Positions 13,501-25,500 of a stretch of DNA of 64,000 nucleotides are shown here, piece by piece. Position 1 is the first letter of the stretch. Each line of letters starts with the position of its first letter. Below the pieces are notes generated by a model. The model did not search any database, had not been told where the DNA came from, and saw nothing but the letters and a program-made list of their open reading frames with translations. A program made the translations under genes and the position numbers. The stretch comes from Sinonovacula constricta (taxonomy: Eukaryota > Mollusca > Bivalvia > Cardiida > Solecurtidae). The stretch is from assembly GCA_007844125.1 (NCBI GenBank), contig CM017573.1, positions 1,946,293 to 2,010,292 on the forward strand. The letters run 5' to 3'.

Positions 13501-16500
13501 TATCTGGGTAGAACCACCAACAGACTGCAAGTTAGGTGGAAACCTTCCCACAGGAAAGTTCTCACTCCCCCCCTTTATAATTGAAAGCCCTCTATCATCA
13601 TAAATTTATACAAAGTAAAATGGGTTATTGCAACTTCCAAAGAATCAAGAATTCTTGTAAATACAAAAAACCTTACTTTTCTAATTGCATGATCAACATT
13701 TACCTTTATCATATTTCCCTGTCCATATTCAAACAGAGTAGAGTTTTTTATTTTATTTTAACCCGCATTCAAACCCTGTAATTGTTTTAAAACCATCTTT
13801 ACATGCCTTAAAATATATTTACAAACTACGTCTGGCTTCTGCAGGATTGAGATCGACAACGGTCGCACTACCCTGTACATAGAAGACGCCAAGAAAACTG
13901 ACTCAGCCTGGTTCCAGTGTTCAGCTGTGAATGTTGCTGGCTCAGCATCTACCAGGGCTAAACTGGTAGTACAACGTAAGTTGTATTATTTGACTGTGGC
14001 TAAACTGGTTGTACAATGTAAGTTGTATTATTTGACTGTGGCTAAACTGGTTGTACAACGTAAGCTGTATTATTCGACTGTGGCTAAACTGATAGTACAA
14101 CGTAAGCTGTATTATTTGACTGTGGCTAAACTGGTTGTACAACGTAAGTTGTATTATTTGACTGTGGCTAAACTGGTTGTACAACGTAAGTTGTATTATT
14201 TGACTGTGGCTAAACTGGTAGTACAACGTAAGCTGTATTATTTGACTGTGGCTAAACTGGTTGTACAACGTAAGTTGTATTATTTTACTGTGGCTAAACT
14301 GGTTTTATAACGTAAGTTTTATTATTTGACTGTGGCAAAACTGGTTGTACAACGTAAGTTGTATTATTTGATGTGCATCATGTTTGGTGGCAGAATGCTG
14401 GATATTAGGAATACATGTATATATATATATATATACATGTGTGGTATTTTTTTCTTTTCAAATATAAAGCTTTAAAAATAATTTTTGCAAAGGAATAAGT
14501 TAATAATTGTTATTCATATATAAAAAAGACACTGTATTCAAAAAAGTATGTGTTCTTTTTATGGAAATCTTTAAGTAAAAGAATATTGCATTTTATTTAA
14601 GGGTAAAATGATGCTTACTTGGTTGAAACTGCATTTCAAATGTAAAATAATCCTTATCAAATGAATGAAATATAGAGTGTTCTTCTTTCAGCTGAGGTCA
14701 TAAAGAGAGAAGAACCTGCCCCGAAATTCATTGTCAAGAAACAGGAGCAGCCAAAATACAAACCAGTCCAGGAAGAACCACAGCAGCCACAGACACAACC
14801 ACAGTATGAAATCACACCTAGACAGACCTCTCCGTAAGTAACTCAACATCCTTTCCTTACCTTAAACTTTTGACATGATTTTTTAAAACATTTTTTGTTT
14901 ATTTATTTCCCCTTTTTTACATCATCTTTGTCTTATTGCATACTTTACACTTTGAACCCACAAATTTTGAACTTGTTCATTATTTTAGTAATTAACTTGA
15001 TCAAATTTTTTAATTGACCATTTAATGGTTAGGCCAAGAATACAAAAAATTATGTACAATTTAATGCTTTCAGTCGTAGATACGCTTTTTCTTATGGGTT
15101 AATCTGCAGACTATTTTAACCTAGGATCTTTAATTATATGCTTATGTACGTGTACTTAAAACAATGCTTTAATTTTTTTAAAAGAATAGCTAACTAAGGT
15201 GAATTTTCAGATTTCTATATATGTGCTATGAGAAGAGTGGTAAAAAAGACCATTATTTACATCAAAATATTCACTGCAGTGTACAAGATGGAAACGTTCA
15301 GTATCTAAACTCCACAAACCTACTATTTTGTAACATGCAAATACACATACAAGTAATACACACATGCAATTAATTAACCAATAAAATTATAGCCACTATG
15401 AGATCCAATCAGAAGGCCCAGTACAAGAAATCTCCTATGTAAGAGATGGTGACAGTGCTGTTCTGCGATTGGTCAAAGAGGAGGATCTTAGCAGGTGCTC
15501 TTGCATGTCTAAATCTGGGCATGCTCAGTGTGTGTTTATTTGAGGCCCATTAAGGGGTTTGTAAGCGATGGGGTTCCCTTGAGGGGAAATGTAAAATAAT
15601 TTGGGTGCTTACTTTCTTTTTATTTTTATATATTTAGTGTGTTTTCAATTTTTTAAATAGGTAGCATGCTTTTTAATATGCATTAATGTGTATTGGTTTT
15701 TGTCTTTTACATTATGATCAGGTCTTAATTATGTATTAGTTAAAGGTATTCTATTTTTTATTTGTATTTTTTCTTTCTTTTTCATTGTTAGTATATAGAA
15801 TTTTTCACTTAATTATAATTTATTATACAATTTTCATTTTGCATGAAGAGTCATATTATTGATATTATTAAGAACTGTGGTGTTACCATTTGAACAAACT
15901 TGTAATTAATTAATTTTAAACAGCCGTCTTATGTACATTTAATCATTGTTTTTAATCTTCTTTAACATTGCTTTGCTTTTTGATGTTCAAGCTGTTTTGG
16001 TATTTTATTTACATTTTATGCCTTTTGGTTGATCTTAATGTTTACTTAAGTCAAACTTTTTTTCATGATGTTATTATAACTGTTCTTTGTAATATTCTTT
16101 TTTGCTACTTTTTGTGAATTTTTGCAGTGTTAATTCATTCATTGCTTATTTTATGACATTGTTACAACATTTTTTTAATAGTCACACTTGATCACAAATT
16201 TTTAAGATAATATCCAATGAATGGATGATCATTTCTATACATCTAGAGTATATCATGTGTAAGAATTTTTTTCTTATGTCAAAATACCTTGAACACTCTA
16301 AAACAGATTTTCTCCTCCAATGATAAACATGAGCTTCAGACTAAACTTGAAGAATTGTTGCTTCAAAAACAAAATTATATACTTGTTATCTAATTCTTTT
16401 ATTTTTTATTAACTTATTTTTTTTATTGTAATAAAAAGTAATGCAAACCCTGATTTAACAAGATTTATCATGAAATTGTGATCAAGTTTGGCATTGTTAA

Positions 16501-19500
16501 AGTTATGTTCTTCTTTGCATTAATGATATAAAACATGAGAAAAGAGATACACATTTGGAAAATGCAACACACATGCTTTATTCTATTGTTTATTGAAACT
16601 GTTAAGGGATGCCTTTAACCTACAGATAGAGTAACCGACCTGCAACCCCTTGCCACGTGGGTTCAAGTCCCAGTTTGGCTGAAAACATTCATTAAGGGAG
16701 GTGTTTCAGCTGACCTGGAGTGTGATCGTATATCTACCACGACATTTGTCTGGGGTCTACTGTCCCTTATAATATCTGGACGTTGATAAAATTATCATAA
16801 TTTTGTTTTATCTTGTATCTCAAGCACAAAAACTGGAGAATCAGATTTAGTATTCTCAGGTGCTTCTGCAATCAGAATTACTCACATTAATATTTGTTTA
16901 AGCAAAGATAACTACATGAACATTATCACACCAATACTTTTTCCCTTGCATCCAACCTTCTAAATTGCTTCTGAAAAACAATGCAAGTCTTGTGCTTTTT
17001 TTTTTTTCTCATGTTTTATGCTGGCTGAATTGCTGTTGTTGTTGTTGTAGCGTGACTCCAGGCTATCTGTCTTCGGATTCCCCCGAATACTCCTCCCCGT
17101 ATTCTACCCTCCCACGACCTCCCCCTCCCACCCCCATATGTGCCTCAGTGGAGGCATCACCAGAGTTACGACGGAAGAGGTTAATATCGACTAATAGCCG
17201 TCATTTGTATAGTTCCTGTTTTATTTCTAGTGTGTTTTATTTTTTCTTAGCTTAGTATGTTTTTTGTCTATTGCTGTCATTCTTAATAATTTATTTCATG
17301 TTTTGTGTATTTATTTTTATCATACATCACAATATTTGTATAATTATGTTTTCATGTTTATGTTTGGAATTTTTATGTCAAATCTGATGTGTAATTGAAT
17401 TTTGTACGTTTTAAAGTTTTACTTAGAAAGGTACCTGTGTATTTATTTTTGCATTTAAAAACTTTTAATTGACATTTTTATTCTATAATGAAAGCAATAA
17501 TGAATTACCTTTTGAACTTTTTATCTTTTGGTAGTATACAGAATTTAAAAGTTGAAAGAAATAATTCTGTCAGCATATAGATTTTATAGTAACTTAAGTT
17601 GGATTTTAACTAATAAGATTATTTTTTGTTTTATAGAAATATTTAAGTAATATTTTCCTTCACCTAAACACTTCGTTAGAAAGTCTTATTAAACCATGTG
17701 TTTGACCTCTATGACCTTGACATGACCGTTTGACCTTGTCCAATATCAGGATGACCTACCAGCGCCCAGAGCCCCCTCTGGATGCTCCCATTGAGGTTGA
17801 ATCGGAGGAAGAGACCAGAATTCCTTCAGTATATGAAGCTCGACTTAAATTTGACAAACCTGATGGTGCACCGCCAAAAACGGTTGCAACCAAGTTCGAG
17901 ATAAAGCCAAAGGCACCAGAACCTAAACCTCTGCCAGAAATCATGCCAAAGAAGGTTGTGCCACCAGTTGCAAAACCAGCACCACCAAAACCAGAACCAT
18001 CCAAAGTCAAGAGTCCCTCCCCAAGGTGGATTTTCTGCTTAGTTCTCTTTTTTAATGAAATTTCTTGTCCTGAATTATTGATGGTTTACGAAAAAAGGGA
18101 CTTTATTGAAAGAAGGAATGTTTTGATTGCTTTAATTTCTTGATGAAAATTTACCTTCCTCCCTATTTGAGTCATCTTTCTTTATTAATTTTGTTTGATA
18201 AAATTTTTACCTTTATACTTTTAATGTTGTTAGTTCAAATCATTTTTCTGATAATTTTTTTTTTCTTATTTTAGTATGCTTGTACATCTCATTTAGAAAT
18301 AGCATTTTTTCCTGAACTGAAGAAGTTACAATTCATAATGAATGAAGTGACAACATTTTGCCACAATAAGACTCCCAATCCACTATTTAATTGTAGTAAT
18401 CAATAATCAAACCCTGACCTTCACCTGTAACATTTATCTTGACTTCCATCTGACCTCAAACTCATGTTTCCATAGCTACGAACTCCAAGAAGAGGGTCCA
18501 GTACAGCAGATCAGCTATGTCTCCGACAAGGCTCGCGGCTATGTCCGTGTCCTTGGGGAAGAAGACCTTGTCCAGCCAAGGTGGGTCATTTGCATGACCT
18601 TCACCTTTGGGTGAACTTGAACCCTTCTGACATTTTCCTGCATGATAGGCTTAATGGCATGCTTAAAATCTGGCTACCCAATGAGTTGAATACATGGACA
18701 TGGATATGTAAAATATTGATCAGTGTTATATTTATATTTATAAGAACTTGACCTTATATTGACAATTGTGAATGTGGCATGACGTTGATAATGTAGCTTT
18801 GTATTATTATAAAACTTTCTTTAAATTTTCCTTGGCATGGACAAGATTTATTATTATTAATGATTGGAATTTTTAGATATTTGATTGTAGTGGTCAAATG
18901 GATTTGAGTTTGAAAATCTTACTTACTTTTCTTTCTGTCTTTCCTCTTATAACCTTTGAATGACTCTCAGAGCATGGATTGATTTTACCATCATTCAAAT
19001 TGTCTTTGGTTCACCTGCTGATGATGATGTTTGATCTTTTGAATGGTAAAAAAGTCAACTGAATGTTGCTTGCCTGTAAAAGAACCAGCTAAAAATAGAC
19101 AACAACAGTGACCTGGTTGATATTTAAATTGACCTTGACATCTATTGACGTTCACCAGTTAATGGTCATGTTTGCATGGGTAAGTCTATGTATCATTTAG
19201 AAGAACCAGCCAATGCCAAACTAGAACATTGACTGTTATCAACTATTGTAGACATTGGCACGACCTTTCCCTTCAATGACTTTCATGGATTTCTTTGCAT
19301 GGACAAAATCAAGGGCCCAGGTTTGCTTGCCTGGAAATCAACCAATAGCAAAAGAAACAACAGTGAAACCTATCACCAATGGAAATGACTTACAAAGCAT
19401 GTAGATTGGAGGAGGCATGGATGTGAAATACTGCATGATCTCAACTTGTCAACCATGGATTGTGAAGAAACAACAACAACAAGGACACTTAATATGAGAG

Positions 19501-22500
19501 TTGCATGTTTTCTATCTGATCCTTTTCTTATATGGACACTAAATATAAGAGTTGCATGTTTTCTATCTGATCCTTTCTTATACATGTATATATTAACATC
19601 TGTGTTTGTATAGTTGATGCAAATTAATGCACTAATCAGATGTTTATTTTATTTTTCAGAGTATTGGGTTGTTGTATATTCATGATTTTTTTTCTGTGAT
19701 ATTTTCATTTTCTGAAGTCCATGTATATAACATTTTGATATTTATAAAATATTTGTATTATTACATATATACAATGAACCTTAAGTATCATGTTAAACCA
19801 TGTACTTAAAACAAAATAATAACTCCTGTCAATTTTATTTAATGCATTGTGTCATTGCTTTCTGCAGTGTTTTTAATAGTAATTAGTATTATTGTTTTAA
19901 AACAAAAATCTTATTTTACAGCACATGTCCTTCACTGGTGAACTGAATTCACAGGACAATCACTACAATTAAAATGTTGAAATCACATTAGATCACATTT
20001 GGTCTTCCAAATAAGTGACAGCCATTTTTACTATTATTACTTTCTAAAGTGTACTCACTACAATGAAAGTTAAAATTGACATTAGGCCTTCCAAATAATT
20101 GACAACCCTTTATTAACTGACCTTCTATTAAGTACATCCACTACAGTGAGAAACCTGAAACCATGCAAGGTCTGAGATGAGTACATGACAAATCCCTGAC
20201 AACAATTTAATTTATGTTTACACTTTTCCAGGCGTGAGGAGCTTACCAGGGCCTCCCCACCACCTCAAGTACCACTTACTGAGGAAGAAGAGTTGTAAGT
20301 ACTATTTATAGTTTGAAGGGGTGGCAGGATATCCAAATGAACATGGTTTGTGCTACTTTTGCCCAGGAAAGTAATTTCCATGCAATGTTAAAAAAAAAGC
20401 TCAGGTCAACAAACTTTATGATAATGTGCTTGCTTGGTTAGAAAAATAAAATACTTATTTCCAAATATTTATTTTTATCTTATTTTTATTAATATTTTTT
20501 TTGGCTTTTTATTGGCTCAGGAAAAAACAATACAAATTTGTTTTGTGTACCATTCTTAAAAAGTACATGATTAATTTAATTTTCGTAAAATACTTTTCTA
20601 ATAATGTCTTTCCAGAGCTCAAGAAGCACATACATGGTTCAGTCCTTCATCACATGGATTCATTATATTCTATTACATTGTATCTACATGTATATCACAA
20701 TTATATTCTATAGCCTTTACTTAGTCTGTATGCATTGTCTTGTATGTTATAACCATTGTATCTTGTTAGGCATATCAGTATATCCCTATATAACCTTGAT
20801 TATATTGGGATTTCATTACAAAAATTATTCTATGTCCTTGACAGATATAGACAATAGGCCTTTAAACCCTTAAGCGTTTGGTCATTGATTACATAATAAA
20901 TGTATCTTTAACATATTCATAACATACAATCCTCAACAAATGTTGTATTCTTGACAGATAAACCGGCCTCAATAGCTTAGGTGGTAGAGCGTCGGCTTGA
21001 GAATCGGGAGGTCGAGGGTTCAAACCCCGACCAGGTCAAACCAAAGACTTTAAAGTTGGTAGTAGTGGTTTCCCTCCTAACGCTCGGGGCTAAGGGGACA
21101 GCGTTACGCCTGACTTGTCGGTGTCAGTATAATGGACCGGCCGGGTGCAGTCCCTGGGCACCTCATAAGTGCCCTGTGCTATAATGATAGAAATGTCGCT
21201 GCACATTATCGGCACAAATGCCTGCAAATCCCTTGACAGATAAAGACCATAGCATCTTTAACACCAGAGATCAGTTATAACATTGCATCCTCATTCCATC
21301 TAAATATTTTATTGTATCTAGATACCTTATGCTGTCTAGATATTTTATGCATAATTCCAGCATGATTAAATTTATGTTTTCTGTACCTGGACTTTTATAT
21401 GATCTTTATGTCTATGTCCTGTGCAGCATAGTGGTAGTCCATCTTTGCATAGAGCTGAAGATTGTTGAAATAATTTTATTTCATTGCTATTAAAAACTTA
21501 AACTGCAGCACAATTATAATGCCTTTATGTTTTATGGCTATATAATGAGGATGCCTGCTGTATTGTAAAGCAATCCTGTACACTGTTTTTAGCATTAATA
21601 TATATCCTAATAGCAAATAAATAGTATACATATTCATGTAGCACTTGTTTATTGTATGTTTATTTTTAGGACTATATTTAGATGGTTCTCATTATTTATT
21701 ATTGTATTTGTTTTCTGCCTTGAGAATTATTGGAGTGTTGTTTTTTTCCCATTGATCAAGAAATTTGCTGCAGTGGGCAATGAGTGTACTTTCATAGTGC
21801 CAAGATGAAATTTGTGACAATAATAACTAAAAAGTCATCACATCTTTTGGTTCCAATTTGAAAGATGTCTTGCAATATCCACCAGCAAAAGTAGTTTATA
21901 CTGTACAATGGTATAGGAGGCCCAGGCTCGATCCCGGGCCGGGACATACCAAAGTCATTAAAGATGGTAGTGATATAGCTCCCTTGCTAATGCTCAAGCA
22001 GATATAAGGGTAGTTCCATGACTGGTTGGCCAAGTGTCAGGATAATGTGCCAGGTGTCGACAGAATGCTATACACAGTGAAGGTAGCACTATAATATCTG
22101 CTTCAATAGGACACCAACTCCAGATAACTGAAATACTGTTGGTGGGACTATAAACCCAATAAACCTACAATAAACAATAACCAGTACAAGTTGTTTGTGT
22201 ACAACGGGACATGGATATTACCAGTAATCTTGTCTGCTTTAGATTGATATTGCCTAAAAGCATCAAGAAAGTCATAAAGAAATTATTTTGAAAATACAAA
22301 AAAAGTTGTTAAATTTCCTAAGGTCAGCATCCCAGTTTTAGAAAAACAGTTGCATACATTTTGTGCCTTATCCCACGCCATTCTCTCTTCACAAAGATGT
22401 TACTCTTCCCTGAAATAAAAGTTGAAAATTATTATATAAACTTTTGTATCGCCCCATCATTTACAGACCAAAGAAAGTCATACCAAAAGCAGCACCACCT

Positions 22501-25500
22501 ACTGCTCCTAAACCAACTAAAAAACCGACTTCACCACATGTCCACTTTAAACCGTACATTCCGGTTACGTCGTTCTCTGACTCTGAAGTTCGGTCAGAAG
22601 CAAAGATGCAACTTAAAGCACCACCACCAGTGGTGCAACCGAAACCGAAGCGGAAAAAGAAATCGCCATCACCAGAAAGGTGCCCTGTTAGCTTTTTGCG
22701 GTGTGCAGTGTAGTTTTTGTTGACTGATGAAAGGCTTTGATAAAAAAAAATCTTCTTTCACAGTTTTTTTTTCACTCCTGAAATTCCCCTAAAATAGTAT
22801 TTTTGTTAACATTGTTCTAACTTTGGTTGAACTGTTGGTTTTATTTATGTTTATTCACTGTTCAGTAATTTGTTATGTTAAATTATTGTTGTTCCTCACA
22901 GCTTTTCACTTCTATGCATTAACAGTCTTGCTTAAAAGAATGTTTGTGTTAATGATTTTTCCAATTGGCATGATACCTATAATCAAGATTATTATTTTTG
23001 TTCCATTATACTTAGAAGTGCATGAAGTCACTTGCCTGATCTATTTGAAATATTAGTTTTTAATGAAATTAATGAAAAATTTTATATGCAAAATCATCAC
23101 TAAAACTGGTTCTGAAATAAAAAACTAATTTAAATTTTGACTCAATGTCAAACATTATAATAATTAAGATATTGAATATTTTTGATGGGGATTTCTTTCT
23201 AATAACAAAGCCATAGCTTAATACCTGACAGATAGCTTAACTGGAGTTAGTTATTTATAGCTATTGTATCTGGACTAAGTGATTTTGTTTGATCAAATAC
23301 ATAACTTAATCATATCTTAATCTTATACTTTTATAGCTATAAATTAGGTGAAATAAGTCTGGAATAGCTGAAAAAATGTTTACGAGTAGCTTGGTTGCTT
23401 CATAGCTGAAAGGTAGTTGTTTATGTTTCTGGCATAGCTGAATGTTTATTGGTTTTTCAATAGCTAAACTGGAAACATAAAAAAAAACATAAGATGGAAT
23501 TAACAACCAAATTGTTTTTTCTTTCTATCTTCTTTAGGAATGACCAAGTTTTAAGTCTTTATTTGAAGATATATAAAATATAACAAAATACCATTTAAAA
23601 AAAGGTTATTGTGAAGTAAAGCAGAGAAAAAATACTGGTACACTAACATAGTGAAAAAATGAACTTAAAACAGATTTTAAGCTCAAAATTAAAATGAATG
23701 ATTTTGTTTTGACTTTAAGCTGACTTTGAGCAAAGGTTAAATTGTTCATGTAGAAGCAAATTTCGCTTTATAAACACTAACTGAAGCATGGTGTACATTA
23801 ATAGCTTCAATAAGAAACTTAAATGTTCTACTTGTACATGTCTTTTGATAACATTCTCTTGTCTGTTCTTCTCTTGTCTTGTTTGTTCCTTGATGTTGGT
23901 AATGATTGCTTATCAATGGTTGTGATAATGGTTTGCAGTATTTTGAAGAGACAAAATTGTGAGATATTGATCTGTGTTCACCTTCTATGGACATTGTGAT
24001 GATTTGTTTCCCTAGCATGAACAATACTTGTCTGACATTTGGATTCTTGTTAAAGGCATGGTGTCCCCATTTTCCATGGATGATACAAAATGTTATAAAT
24101 ACTTTTTTTCTGTAAATTACTTAAATTTGACTTCTTACTTTTCAGTTCTGTATTCCAACATCCCTTGCCTTATATGCCAGAATATATGTAAATACTTTTT
24201 CAGAATTACCTTGTGGAAAAATTATTTAGTGAACTTTTTTCAATAATCCCTATAATGTTCAACCAAACAAAAATAACAAGTTAAAGATTTTTTCTCCTCA
24301 TAACTATTTTGTCCTCTTTTATAGGAGTTTTTCCCTTCCTGTCTACTTACATACTGGATCTTTTATGATGTGCAAAAGCAAAAATACTTGATGTTAACTT
24401 TACACATTCCATATTGCTCTCTTGTACAGTCAGTACTGTAATTGACAGGAAATAGTTGATAAACCCTTGAATATTCCATATTAAATCTTAGATCATTATC
24501 TTTATCTACCTTTTCTCTACAATCTTATAATTCCCCTGTGTTAACACATACTGTACATCTTTCTATTACAGTCACTTTCATTTCTTGAAAAGAAACTATG
24601 TTGAAGATTCCTTCTGCAATAATGAGCATCTTATAGCCACATATACCATATTTTCTCCTAAATGATCACTGTAGCATATTATGCCATGATGTTTATCTAT
24701 ATATACACCTACCTCCTACATTCCTTTATCTTTCACAAGGATATTGACACAGAATGAACTATGTATGGATATTAACAGTTTCCTGTCATTTTCCTCTATC
24801 ACTTCATTTACATTAGGTTATCTTTTTGTTTTTACATTATGTCTTTAAAGTGTTCATTCCTGTATGCTTATCTCATATTCACAAATACTGCATATCTCCT
24901 TATTATTCACCATGATATTCACAAATACTGTATATCTCCTTATTATTCACCAAGATATTCACAAATACTGTATATCATCTCCCTATTATTCACCATGATA
25001 TTCACAAATACTGTATATCTCTTATTACTGTCACTGTGAAATTCACAATAAATGTATATCTCCTTTTTAATCTCACCATGATATTCTCACATACTCTATA
25101 TCTCCTTATTACAGTCACTATGATATTCAAGAAGAAGGGTATGTTCAGGAGATTCACTATGTCTCCGATACGGAGAAGGGATCTCTCCGCTTGGTCAGTT
25201 ATTCCGCTGATGAAGACTCAACCAGGTGCGCAATGCATGTTCAGCATGTTGCGTGGACTTAAAAAAAATGTTGTTTTTGGGGGGTTGTTTGTGTGTCGAC
25301 AATTCATGTAGTATATAACAGAATAGTTATGTTCTAGTTTAAATGAATGTTGTTTATTGGTAACATTAGGATGGAAGACATATGAGCTGCAACAAATGTT
25401 ATTTTGAGGTTTGGGGTATAATTTAGATAGTAATTTATAACACTATAGTTGACACTGTGCAATAATTTAAAGAATGTACTATAGAAAGTTCATTAATACA

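Larger units (their letters stand above)
1555..13844 (+). other. Short introns of the first Ig block
   Basis: Introns of roughly 250-720 bases between exons 1 and 20. Apart from the SINEs at 3.9, 6.1, 8.7 and 13.4 kb, the 40-base array at 10.4 kb and a loose gatgtgctt repetition at 9105-9165, they hold plain AT-rich sequence. Confidence 0.55.
14834..17050 (+). other. Introns 21 and 22
   Basis: Apart from exon 22 (15393-15494) and the SINE at 16.6 kb, this is plain AT-rich intron. No further open segment with both splice sites and the right phase was found. Confidence 0.6.
20295..22466 (+). other. Long intron 26
   Basis: 2.17 kb, carrying SINE A copy 1 and a truncated SINE B. The remainder is AT-rich with nothing recognised. 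Confidence 0.6.

Noticed and set aside
13942..14310. Repeat proteins encoded by the 42-base array (127 residues on +, 108 on -)
   Set aside because: Open only because the unit length is a multiple of three. The array begins at a good donor and fits intron. Kept as a splice-site finding rather than a gene.
14418..14439. (AT)n run, also at 55083-55106
   Set aside because: Ordinary microsatellites, nothing more to support.
20963..21035. True tRNA gene (also at 42.12, 55.96 and 16.63 kb)
   Set aside because: A and B boxes are present, but the sequence does not fold into a normal cloverleaf with matched acceptor arms and continues into a shared SINE body.
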